Source: CBDHFQ01 sp965262565 (GTDB lineage: Bacteria; Bacteroidota; Bacteroidia; J057). Taken from it: a DNA stretch of 64,000 nucleotides. Positions 15,448-25,000 of the stretch are shown piece after piece. The stretch spans positions 62,001 through 126,000 of the forward strand of contig CBDHFQ010000033.1 of assembly GCA_965262565.1 (NCBI GenBank), given 5' to 3'. Made by a program: the position numbers and the translations under genes. Each line of letters begins with the position of its first letter. Within the stretch, counting starts at the first letter, position 1. The notes below the pieces were generated by a model. The model made no database searches. It had not been told where the DNA came from and saw only the letters and a program-made list of their open reading frames with translations.

Positions 15448-17325
15448 TTATCTATAGATAATTCTAGTCTTAAAAAGTTTCTTTAATTGTTCTAATGCCG
15501 GATTCTTTTCCCCCATGACCTTAAGTTTCTCTTCTTGAGTATATGGTTGAATGTCAGTACTCTCCTTGACTTTTTCATCGGAAGATACCTCCATAAACAG
15601 TTCATTAATAGCAAGTTTTTCTCTAAAATAAGGGACTATTTCGGAATCTCTTTTTATCCAGTGACTCGCAAATTCCGTAGGAACCTTACAATTCCACTTG
15701 TTATTTTCCAGTTCGTGATTCGCTTCCTGGAGAATAGATGCAAGGGTGTATTTATCTTTTTTCTTTAAAATTTCCGTGTAATCATGTAAACAATTGTTGA
15801 AAGATTCCCTGCTAATTTCAATATGAGAATGAATTTCAAATACCCGCTTGGTATCATCTGCCTCATCAGAATCGGAATCATTGGAAGAGGAACGTAACAC
15901 TTGCTGCACCTGTTGTAGATTTTGGGACAACTTAAATTCCGCCTGTACTATTTTTTTTTCTTTGGGTCGTTTTTTATTGGAAGATTTCTCCTTCTCTTCG
16001 ATTGGCTCTTTAGAATCCAACTTAACCTCCGGATCATCGACCTTCCCTCCAATATTAGTCGTTACATCATTATTTTTTTCTGGTTCAATTGAAGGCTTCT
16101 TCGGTACTTGATCAGGTGTAATTGGGGCTGAGGATAATTTCTTTTCTACCAGGGGAGTAGTAGGGTCAATATTGTTTACTAAGTTTTTTTTTTCAGGCAC
16201 AGAATCAGACTGGTCGAGGACAATGTGTATGGCAGAAGTCAAATGAGCCAGTTTGATGAGGCTTAATTCAACTGTAAGCCTGGGTAAAGCGGCTGTTTTC
16301 ATCTGGGATTCTGCTTGAGAACAAAGCTGAAATGCATTCACCAAAAAAGTGTTATCCATTTTCTTGCTTTGAGCTTCATATTGTTTCCGTACATTCTCAG
16401 ATGTTTCCAGCAGGACGATAGTTTCCGGTGTCTGGCACATAAGTAAATTGCGAAAATGCTCCGTCAGACCAATTAAAAAGTCCTTTGCTTCGAAACCTTG
16501 TTCGATGATCTCATGCAGAAGTAGCAAAAGGGATGTGTGATCCTTAGCTAAGATGAAATTAACTGCTTTAAAATAATAGTCATAGTCGAGGATATTGAGA
16601 TTTTCCAGCACCATTTGAAACGTCAGTGCTTGTTGCGAAAAACTCACCAATTGATCGTATAGACTTAATGCATCTCTTAACGCACCATCTGCTTTTAGAG
16701 CTATTTGTTGTAACGCTGCATATTCATAGTTTATCTGTTCCTCTTTTGAAATATATTCCAGATGCTGAGCAATATCTTCAACTTTAATTCTTCTAAAATC
16801 GAACTTTTGACAACGGGATAATATGGTGGGAAGTATTTTATGTTTTTCAGTTGTGGCCAAAATAAATAATACATGAGACGGTGGTTCTTCCAGCGTTTTC
16901 AGAAAAGCATTAAAGGCCGCCTGAGAAAGCATATGAACCTCGTCTATGATATAAACACTTTTTTTTCCATTAGGAGGTACATATCTCGTCTGCTCTATTA
17001 AACTTCGGATATCATCTACACTATTATTGGAGGCGGCATCCAGTTCGTGAATGTTCAGGCTTTTTCCCTGATTATACGTTTCGCAAGAATTACATTGATT
17101 ACATGGTTCCCCATCTTCCCTCAGGTTCTCACAATTAATAGCTTTTGCAAGAATTCTTGCACAGGTAGTTTTCCCAACTCCTCTGGGACCGGAAAATAAA
17201 AATGCATGCGCTAATTGGTCCAGGACAATTGCGCTTTTTAAAGTTTGAGTAATATGACTTTGACCCACAACAGAGGAAAAAGTCCCTGGTCTGTACTTTC
17301 TTGCTGAAACAACATAATTACCCAT
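15448..17325 (-). CDS. dnaX: DNA polymerase III subunit gamma/tau
   Basis: DnaX is the clamp-loader ATPase of the replicative polymerase. It shows Walker A GPRGVGKT (residues 46-53), a zinc-binding set C65, C75, C78, C81, Walker B region SVYIIDEVHML, the sensor/SRC segment ILSRCQKFDFRRI, and a collar domain to about residue 365. Residues 370-480 are a charged, low-complexity linker and the last 140 form a tau-like tail. I see no clear slippery site for a short gamma form. A TAnnTTTG-like element (17330-17337, minus strand) sits only five bases before the ATG, so transcription could begin at or very near the start codon. Confidence 0.95.
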   Translation of the reverse strand: MGNYVVSARKYRPGTFSSVVGQSHITQTLKSAIVLDQLAHAFLFSGPRGVGKTTCARILAKAINCENLREDGEPCNQCNSCETYNQGKSLNIHELDAASNNSVDDIRSLIEQTRYVPPNGKKSVYIIDEVHMLSQAAFNAFLKTLEEPPSHVLFILATTEKHKILPTILSRCQKFDFRRIKVEDIAQHLEYISKEEQINYEYAALQQIALKADGALRDALSLYDQLVSFSQQALTFQMVLENLNILDYDYYFKAVNFILAKDHTSLLLLLHEIIEQGFEAKDFLIGLTEHFRNLLMCQTPETIVLLETSENVRKQYEAQSKKMDNTFLVNAFQLCSQAESQMKTAALPRLTVELSLIKLAHLTSAIHIVLDQSDSVPEKKNLVNNIDPTTPLVEKKLSSAPITPDQVPKKPSIEPEKNNDVTTNIGGKVDDPEVKLDSKEPIEEKEKSSNKKRPKEKKIVQAEFKLSQNLQQVQQVLRSSSNDSDSDEADDTKRVFEIHSHIEISRESFNNCLHDYTEILKKKDKYTLASILQEANHELENNKWNCKVPTEFASHWIKRDSEIVPYFREKLAINELFMEVSSDEKVKESTDIQPYTQEEKLKVMGEKNPALEQLKKLFKTRIIYR

Positions 17326-17337
17326 ATAACAAATGTA

Positions 17338-17400
17338 GTGAATTTCGTGGATTATTGGCCTAAAAAATAGTACGAAATATTGTGAATTTCATAAATTATT
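17338..17400. repeat. Pair of 19-base direct repeats upstream of dnaX
   Basis: Copies at 17338-17356 and 17382-17400 share 15 of 19 bases (GTGAATTTC, four differing bases, ATTATT) with a 44-base period, about four helical turns. They occupy the dnaX promoter region, so they could be paired protein-binding sites. Confidence 0.35.
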
Positions 17401-17503
17401 CAAGCATTCGAATTTAGTATGTTCAAATAGGCAGACACTGTAAGAGTTTAGGACATACATCTTTTAAAGCATGTTCATTTCAATTGTTCCAGCTTTAATT
17501 CTC

Positions 17504-17561
17504 TGCCAATTTGTACTCTTATTGGCAACATCTCGGTCCTTTAATTAACTTTGTTTACCGA
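17504..17561 (+). promoter_or_regulatory. Two tandem hairpins in the thrS leader
   Basis: Hairpin 1 is TGCCAAT (17504-17510), a ten-base loop TTGTACTCTT, and ATTGGCA (17521-17527). Hairpin 2 is TCGGT (17533-17537), a 19-base loop, and ACCGA (17557-17561), ending just before the ATG at 17562. Loop 1 contains TGT, the UGU anticodon of a threonine tRNA. Structured thrS leaders are known to bind ThrRS in E. coli; here the parallel is inference. Confidence 0.4.
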
Positions 17562-17576
17562 ATGAAAATAAAAAAT

Positions 17577-19538
17577 ATGCCTGAATCATTAAAAATTGAC
17601 AGTATCCAAATAACTTTGCCCAACGGTGATATACGTTCCTATCCTAGTGGAGTGACTGGAGAAACTATTGCAAAAGACATTAGTGAAGGATTAGCCAGAA
17701 ACGCCTTAGCCATTAAAGTCAATGATCAAGTAATTGAATTAAATAGACCGATAGATAAAAGTGCCGAGATAGCGATACTTACCTGGAAAGATGAAGAAGG
17801 AAAATCTACTTTATGGCATTCATCTGCCCATATATTAGCTGAAGCCATTGAGTCTGAATACGAAGGAATTAAATTGGGAATAGGACCCCCTATTGCGAAT
17901 GGCTTTTATTACGATATAGATTTTGGTGAGAATGACTTTGGGAGTAATGATGTTAAAAAAATTGAAAAGAAGTTTCTAGAACTCGCCCGTTCCGGAGAAA
18001 CATTCGAACGAAGAGCTGTAAGTAAAGAGGAGGCGCTAAACCATTATCGTGAAAAAGGAAACGAGTACAAAGTAGAGCTCATCGAAAATCTGGAAGATGG
18101 AGAAATCACCTTTTATCACTCGGGAAATTTTACCGATTTATGTAGAGGGCCACATATCCCCAACTCTAAAGTAATTAAAGCGGTAAAAATCCTGAATACT
18201 GCTGGAGCATACTGGAGAGGGAATGAAAACAACCCTCAAATGACCCGTATTTATGCTATTTCTTTCCCTAAGAAGAAAGAATTGGATGAATACCTGGAAA
18301 TGCTGGAAGAAGCCAAGAAGCGAGATCATAGAAAGATCGGCAAAGAGCTTGAGTTATTTACTTTTTCAGATAGGGTAGGAGCCGGACTTCCCTTATGGTT
18401 ACCCAAAGGTACCAAGTTAAGGGAAATACTGGTTAATTTCTTGAAAGAAGTTCAGGAGGATCAGGGATATGAACAGGTAGCTACTCCTCATATTGGTAAG
18501 AAGGATTTATATGTCACTTCAGGTCATTATGAAAAATATGGGAAAGATTCTTTTCAGCCCATTACTACTCCACATGAAGGAGAAGAGTTTTTGTTGAAAC
18601 CCATGAATTGTCCCCATCATTGTGAAATATACCAGTCCAGACCCAGGTCTTACAAAGAGTTGCCATTAAGGTTAGCAGAATTTGGAACTGTATATCGATA
18701 TGAACAAAGTGGGGAACTACATGGACTGACCAGAGTGAGAGGCTTTACTCAGGATGATGCACACATTTTTTGCCGTCCTGATCAGGTAAAAGAAGAGTTC
18801 AAACAAGTGATCGACATTGTCCTCTATATATTCAGGATACTAGCTTTTGATAATTTTAAGGCTCAAATCTCTCTGAGAGATCCTGAAAATGTGTCAAAGT
18901 ATTTTGGGGAGAAGGAACAATGGGATAAAGCCGAGCAAGCCATTAAAGAAGCGGCAGAAGAAAAAGGCCTGGAAACTGTGACTGAGCTGGGAGAAGCTGC
19001 TTTTTATGGGCCTAAGTTGGACTTTATGGTAAAAGATGCCTTAGGGAGAGAATGGCAACTTGGGACTATCCAGGTAGATTATCAACTCCCCCATAGATTT
19101 GGGTTAACCTATATTGGGTCAGATAATGAAGCTCATCAGCCCGTAATGATCCATCGGGCTCCATTCGGATCACTAGAGAGATTTGTTGCCGTATTAATTG
19201 AGCATACAGCGGGAGATTTTCCATTGTGGTTAGCGCCAGTCCAGGTAATTCTGCTTCCTGTAAGCGAAAAGTTTAATCCATATGCCATAGGCTTAAAAAA
19301 ATTATCCGTAAAACATGGCATTAGAGCAGTAGTTGATGAACGCTACGAAAAAGTAGGAAGAAAAATCAGGGATGCAGAACTTGGTAAATATCCCTTTATG
19401 CTCATTATAGGGGAAAAAGAAGAGGCTGGAAATAGTGTCTCTGTTAGAAAACGGAAAGAAGGAGATTTAGGAGAAATGAATCAAGAGGAGTTTTTTGAGT
19501 TTTTTAAAGATCAATTGAACCAATCACTCAATAAGTAG
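17577..19538 (+). CDS. thrS: Threonyl-tRNA synthetase
   Basis: ThrS attaches threonine to tRNA-Thr. The domain order is complete: TGS domain (ITLPNGDIRSYPSGVTGETIA), editing domain with HSSAHILAEAI and the GPHIPNSK segment, the class II catalytic core (motif 2 region YRYEQSGELHGLTRVRGFTQDDAH; MNCPHHCEIY supplies a zinc-binding Cys), motif 3 HRAPFGSLERF, and the anticodon-binding domain from about residue 555. I choose ATG 17577 (654 aa). ATG 17562 would add five residues, and TTG 17511 lies inside a leader hairpin loop. It is not followed by infC, rpmI and rplT as in many bacteria; two hairpins follow the stop instead. Confidence 0.95.
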   Translation: MPESLKIDSIQITLPNGDIRSYPSGVTGETIAKDISEGLARNALAIKVNDQVIELNRPIDKSAEIAILTWKDEEGKSTLWHSSAHILAEAIESEYEGIKLGIGPPIANGFYYDIDFGENDFGSNDVKKIEKKFLELARSGETFERRAVSKEEALNHYREKGNEYKVELIENLEDGEITFYHSGNFTDLCRGPHIPNSKVIKAVKILNTAGAYWRGNENNPQMTRIYAISFPKKKELDEYLEMLEEAKKRDHRKIGKELELFTFSDRVGAGLPLWLPKGTKLREILVNFLKEVQEDQGYEQVATPHIGKKDLYVTSGHYEKYGKDSFQPITTPHEGEEFLLKPMNCPHHCEIYQSRPRSYKELPLRLAEFGTVYRYEQSGELHGLTRVRGFTQDDAHIFCRPDQVKEEFKQVIDIVLYIFRILAFDNFKAQISLRDPENVSKYFGEKEQWDKAEQAIKEAAEEKGLETVTELGEAAFYGPKLDFMVKDALGREWQLGTIQVDYQLPHRFGLTYIGSDNEAHQPVMIHRAPFGSLERFVAVLIEHTAGDFPLWLAPVQVILLPVSEKFNPYAIGLKKLSVKHGIRAVVDERYEKVGRKIRDAELGKYPFMLIIGEKEEAGNSVSVRKRKEGDLGEMNQEEFFEFFKDQLNQSLNK

Positions 19539-19552
19539 AAAGATGGATCATC

Positions 19553-19604
19553 CTCTATATGCATTGGCATATAGAGATAATTCTTCTAATATATATGATT
19601 AGAA
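19553..19604 (+). terminator. Tandem hairpins after thrS
   Basis: A perfect 10-bp stem (CTCTATATGC, loop ATTG, GCATATAGAG; 19553-19576) is followed by a 7-bp stem (TTCTAAT/ATTAGAA; 19584-19604). The first begins 15 bases after the thrS stop. The bases after each are AT-rich but without a clean T-run. Confidence 0.6.
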
Positions 19605-19761
19605 AATAGTGGATGTTAATTAAATATTATCCCAATTTGGATTGAATATTATTAGAGGATTATTTAATTATTAATATCGGTATACATCCTTTGATCATAC
19701 TGGGAATTGCAGAAAATTAACGCTTGGAATGAAATAGGTAATAAGGATCATTCACGCTTAT

Positions 19762-20439
19762 ATGTCTGCACCCAAAATATTAATTGTAGATGATGAAAAA
19801 GATATCCTTGATTTATTAGAATACAATTTAGAAAAAGAAGGATATCAGGTGTTTCGGGCAGAAAATGGATATGAAGCTGTATCAGTTGCTACTGATTCAA
19901 GACCAGATCTCATTGTTATGGATATCATGATGCCTGGAATGGATGGCGTTACAGCTTGTCATAATATCAGGGGAATACCCGAACTCAATAAAACCAGGAT
20001 TGCATTTTTAACCGCGCGCTCAGAAGAGTACGCAGAATTAGCAGGATTTGAAGCTGGAGCAGATGACTATATTTTCAAACCTATTCGACCAAGAGTATTA
20101 TTAAGTCGTATAAAGGCCTTGTTAAGGAGGTATGATGTTTCAGAGGGTAACATTATTCATATTCACGATCTGGAAATTATCAGGGATGAATATGTAGTCA
20201 GAAGAAAAGATAAAGTGATTTACCTTCCAAGAAAGGAATTTGAGTTATTATATTACATGGCTTCCCGACCTGGAAAGGTATTCAGAAGGGAAGATCTTTT
20301 GGCTAAAATATGGGAAAACGTACACGTTACAGACCGAACAGTAGATGTACACATACGCAAATTAAGGGGTAAAATAGGTTCAGACTATATTCAGACCATC
20401 AAAGGTGTTGGATATAAATTCCTTCCAGAATCAACTTAA
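19762..20439 (+). CDS. OmpR/PhoB-family response regulator (orphan)
   Basis: The receiver domain (1-120) has the acidic pair D10/D11, phospho-acceptor D54 (LIVMDIMMPGMDG), T84 and K106 (YIFKPI), all intact. A winged-helix Trans_reg_C domain (130-225) follows, with KEFELLYYMASRPGKVFRREDLL, the recognition region TVDVHIRKLRGKIG and the wing IKGVGYKF. It should bind direct-repeat DNA when phosphorylated. No histidine kinase is adjacent; the next gene encodes a related receiver-only protein. The 223-base upstream gap could hold its own promoter. Confidence 0.92.
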   Translation: MSAPKILIVDDEKDILDLLEYNLEKEGYQVFRAENGYEAVSVATDSRPDLIVMDIMMPGMDGVTACHNIRGIPELNKTRIAFLTARSEEYAELAGFEAGADDYIFKPIRPRVLLSRIKALLRRYDVSEGNIIHIHDLEIIRDEYVVRRKDKVIYLPRKEFELLYYMASRPGKVFRREDLLAKIWENVHVTDRTVDVHIRKLRGKIGSDYIQTIKGVGYKFLPEST

Positions 20440-20551
20440 GTAGTTTATTTACAAGATTCTTACATTTTTAAGTTTTAACGCTTTGTTAACAATTTATAAA
20501 CACACCTGAAGTAAATTCAATAAATTTCAAAGTAAGAAACTTTAGAAGGAT

Positions 20552-20935
20552 ATGAGTCAGGGATTAGTCATCGTGATAGATGATGAAAATGATATTTTAG
20601 ACTTGCTTGAATATAATTTTCTAAGGCACGGATTCGAGGTATTAGTATTTGATAGGGCGTTACCTGCTTATCATTACATTCTTAAGAGAACGCCAGATAT
20701 AATAATTTGTGATTGGATGATGCCTGGAATGAATGGTTTGGAATTGTGCGAGAAAGTTAAATCAACGATTTCCTTAGCAGAAATACCTTTTATCATGGTT
20801 AGCTGTATACACGATCCTAAAGCCATAAATAAGGCTTATTCATGTGGTATAACAGATTATATCGTCAAACCTGCCAGAATAACAAATCTGGTTCAACGTG
20901 TGAAGGGGCATATGAAGGAAAAAAATCACGCCTGA
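20552..20935 (+). CDS. Stand-alone receiver domain protein
   Basis: This 127-residue CheY-like protein keeps the receiver residues: D10/D11, D54 (IIICDWMMPGMNG), S84 and K106 (YIVKPA). Its first 24 residues (VIDDENDILDLLEYNFLRHGF) closely resemble those of the preceding regulator, and both place acceptor Asp and Lys at the same numbers, so it looks like a duplicate that lost the DNA-binding domain. It may compete for phosphate or act by protein contact. Its stop overlaps the convergent map gene by ten bases. Confidence 0.88.
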   Translation: MSQGLVIVIDDENDILDLLEYNFLRHGFEVLVFDRALPAYHYILKRTPDIIICDWMMPGMNGLELCEKVKSTISLAEIPFIMVSCIHDPKAINKAYSCGITDYIVKPARITNLVQRVKGHMKEKNHA

Positions 20936-21772
20936 TTTTCAAGCTGTAACAGATGAGATTGGAGATGGGAATTTTTTCTAATAGCTTCCTCTATATAAGA
21001 ATAAGTAGATAATATTTCAGCTTTACCATTTACGATTGCAATATCATGCTCAAAATGGGCTGAGGGCTTTCCATCATTCGTTACAACTGTCCAACCATCA
21101 GATAGACTATGTATTTCTTTGGTTCCCAGATTAATCATAGGTTCTATAGCTAATACCATTCCTTCTGTAATTTTAGGTCCAGCTTTTCTTTTACCAAAGT
21201 TGGGAATTTGAGGTTCTTCATGTAATTCCCTCCCAAATCCATGTCCTACTAAATCTCTGACAACCGAAAAACCATGTAATTCAGCATGTTTTTGAACGCT
21301 GCTACTAATAGCGCCAATCTTGTTTCCAACTCTAGCCTGATCTATTCCTTTAAAAAGGCACTCATAAGTAATTTGAACGAGCTTTCTGGCTTTTCGATCT
21401 ACATTACCTATCATAAATGTATAGGCATGATCACCATAAAATTGATTTTTTTTTGACTCCACAATCAATAGAAACTATATCACCATCTTTTAATTTTAGC
21501 TTGTTGGGAATTCCATGAACGACTACTTGATTCACAGAGATACAGAGTGAGTTTGGAAATTGGGGCGGTCCTTTTACCGAGGGTCGATATCCCTTAAATG
21601 CAGGTTCGCCTCCATGATCGCGAATAAATGCTTCCGCCAGACGATCTAATTCAATGGTGGAAATTCCTTCTTTAATCTCCTCCGCCATCAACCCCAGGGT
21701 ACGAGATACTAATAAAACGCTTTCCTTAATCTGGGAAATTTCCTCAGGACTATAAGTGTTGATCATGAACAT
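20926..21772 (-). pseudogene. map: Type I methionine aminopeptidase split by a frameshift in an A9 run
   Basis: Map removes the initiator methionine. Frame one (21772 to 21431) gives the N-terminal 108 or so residues to VSIDCGVKKK and then stops. Frame two (21468 to 20926) continues KKNQFYGDHAYTF to the C-terminus. The break is at nine consecutive T on the plus strand (21446-21454); with eight, the reading becomes DCGVKKNQFYGDHAYTF, exactly the family sequence. All five metal ligands are present across the two frames: Asp in SIDCG, Asp in GDHAY, His in GHGFG, Glu in AIEPM and Glu in HFEHD. It may be a genuine pseudogene, a homopolymer sequencing error, or a gene rescued by slippage on A9. A second map copy in the ribosomal protein operon is common in this phylum. 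Confidence 0.88.
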
Positions 21773-22062
21773 TCAGATTAACTACCTACCTAATGTAAAA
21801 CGAATCACAATGTACTAAAAAGAAATGGCTATCCCCTAGCATTGGGATATGATTGAAACATAGATAGAGGAAAATAAAGGTGAAAATGAGATGCTCTACT
21901 TATATGTCCATCAGTTATAGGAACGAAAAAGTTAAATGATACTTTACGATGCTAAAAAAGATTTGATTATAGAGTACCTTTCGAATTTTTGAGGTACTAA
22001 GTGATTGAACCAGGCTGTGTAGATAACAAGTCCATCTAGCAAATACCCACATACAGGAAAAA

Positions 22063-25000
22063 ATGAAGCACTCCATTGTTCTACTACTAATCTGTTGGAC
22101 AACGTTCCACAGTTGTCAGTTTTATCAGGAAGATTCCAGGGGAGATGATCCGTCTCAACATCAATTGATGCCAGAGGATGACCTTCAATGGACCCAAGAA
22201 GCAGAATTATTTAACATAGCATATGGGTGGAAAGATTCAGCGAATATAGATTCAGCCTTGTATTATTTCAATCTTGCCGCCAATAAGTCTTATGCCGCAG
22301 AGAATTGGAGCCATACGGTATTCGCCCTGAATGAAATAGGATGGTTATTTTCAAATCAGGGACTTAACGACAGTGCTAACCATTACTTTTCAGAAGCATA
22401 CCATCTGGCAGATTCGCACCTCGGAAAAAATGATACCCTTACCTGGACCACATATTCTAATTTAGCCGAATCATATAGCTTTTTGGGAAAACAAGATATC
22501 GCTCTGGAAATGCACTCCAACGTAAAAGAACAACGACTGCGACTCTTGAAAGAAAAGGATCAACGAGTAGCGTATACAGAAAGAGAAATAGCCCATTGTC
22601 ATTATAGAGCAGGAAACTACGCTAAGGCTATCCATCACTATAATATTGCTTTAACAACTTACATACATGCAAAGGGTGAAGTCAACTCAGATGTTGCATG
22701 GTGTTATCAAAATATGGCCAATTGTGAATTATCCCTCGGAAACAAACCTCAAGCGGTAGACCAACTTCAAAAAGCGATAGACATTAGAGAGCAATTATTT
22801 GAAGGAGAACACGAGGATATTGCCTGGTCCTTACACGAAATGGGAGATATTTACTATTCTCTCCAATCATATGATAAAGCTATCGACGTATTAAAGCAAG
22901 CCTATGATATGAGATTGACGCTGTTAGGGGAGAGTCATCCACTTACCATATGGACCTTGAGAAAAATTGGTTATTGCTATGGGAGCTTTGCAAAAGGGGT
23001 ACCTCAAAAGCAATTATCATATGTACTCAAAGCACTTAAAGCAGCTGAACCATATTATGGACAGGATCACCTTGTATTAGCCTATACCTATTTGAATGTG
23101 GGGCAGGCTTATTCAGAAATGTACATTTACCATAAGGCGTTGATCTACCTAAAAAAAGCCTTGGAGATTTTTAGGAAAGTAGAAGGAGAAGCGAGTAATA
23201 CCATAGGAACGATATATGATACTATTGGCTATACATATGATAATATGGGAGAAGAGGATAAAGCTACTTCTTACTATCAAAGAGCCTTAGATATCTGGAG
23301 AAAGAACCTTCCAGAAGATCACGAAAACATTGGTACAGCCTTTTTTCATTTAGGTAGATCCGCATTGGACTTGAACCAATATCAAGAGGTCATTTATTAC
23401 TCGAACAAGGCAATTGACATATGGGAAAAAACGCTGGGGAAAGATCATTCTAGAATCAATATGGCAAGAGGGCATATTGGCTTAGCTCATATGGAAAACG
23501 GGGACTTTGAAACTGCCGAGGATATCTTTCTGGAATGCCTGGCAAAATACCATAGGACCTTTGGAAATAAGCATAGTGAAATTTCTATATACTATATATA
23601 TCTGGGGGACCTATCCAGAAAGAAAGGTTTATATGATGAAATGATCCAATACTTCCAAAAAGCTCTCTGTGCTTCCTTGTATTCTTTTAGTGATACGAAC
23701 ATTTATGCACAACCTGATATATCCTCTGACTTCACTGCAGGATTCCGACATATCTTATCCCTGAAGAAAAAAGCGGAAGGATTTTATTTATTGTACCAAA
23801 AAGATAAAGAAATCCTCCATCTTGAAACTAGTCTGCAAACCTATTCGCTTCTTCGACAGTGGATTCAGTATCTTAGATCTCAATACGACTTATCAGAGGA
23901 TAAAGCTTTTCTCATACAGACCGTTAAATCTTCTTATCGTCAAGGAGTCAAGTTAGCAACTAAGTTATTTAGACATACCGATGATCCCAAGTACCTGGAA
24001 ATAGCATTTTCCTTTTTTCAGGATAATAAGTCTATAGTTTTGAACGAGTTACAATTAAGTGAAAAAGCCCTACAATTCGCTAATGTGCCAGATTCTATTA
24101 GAGCGAAAGAAAGCGAAATTAAAAAGGAATTAAACACCTTGTTGGTTAGTTTGAAAGACAAGGAAATGACCGATAAAGACACCGATGAACAAATAATAGC
24201 AGAACTTAGACAGAAGGTATTTGATAAACAGGAGGAATGGAACAATGTACTTAATCTGCTTGAAAATACTTATCCAGCATACTTTGAGTTTAAATATCAA
24301 TACCATCATTCTTCTATTAATGATGTTCAAACTTATATAAAAGAACGTCCTGGAAGTTTATTTGTGGAATATTTTGAGGGAGATAGTGCGTGGTATATGT
24401 TGGGGATCAATGATGCAGAAGCAAATATGTATACCTTCCCTAAGGATAGCATATTTAAAGAACTGATGGAGGAATTTTTAGGGGAAGTGGGAAATGTAAA
24501 CGAAGCCATTAAAAATGGACATTCTCCTAAAGAGATAAGCCAATTTTCTCAAACTGCTTTTCAATTATATCAATATTTATTGCAGCCTGTATTGACTCAT
24601 TATGACCAAACCAAAGAAATTATATTGATCCCCGATGGCATGTTAGGCTATCTCCCTTTTGAAATTTTGGTCATGCTGGAAGAGGAGAAACGCCCAGACC
24701 TTCGATATGGGGAATTAGCGTATCTGCTAAATCAGTATACGGTTAGATATGCTTATTCTTCCCATTCTTTGCTAGGAGATAAGTTAGTACCAAAGAATGC
24801 GACAAAAAATTATGCAGGATTTGCGCCTGCCTATACAGAAGGAGAAGCCATCCCCAATTCATGGGACCTCAGTAAACTATATGCTCAGACCAGAGGAAGG
24901 TTAGGGCCATTATTACATAATCAGGATGAAATCAAAAATGTAGCTGAATCCATCTATGGTAAGGCAGTTTTGGGACAGAACGCTACTGAAACCATTTTCA

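Noticed and set aside
21430..21470. Programmed ribosomal frameshifting to join the map halves
   Set aside because: There is an A9 run, but no clear slippery heptamer with a downstream stem or Shine-Dalgarno-like stimulator was evident; breakage, sequencing error or transcriptional slippage fit better.
21974..21997. GTACCT...AGGTAC dyad upstream of the TPR-CHAT gene
   Set aside because: Arms are only six bases with a 12-base gap; too common by chance in a 290-base region to call.
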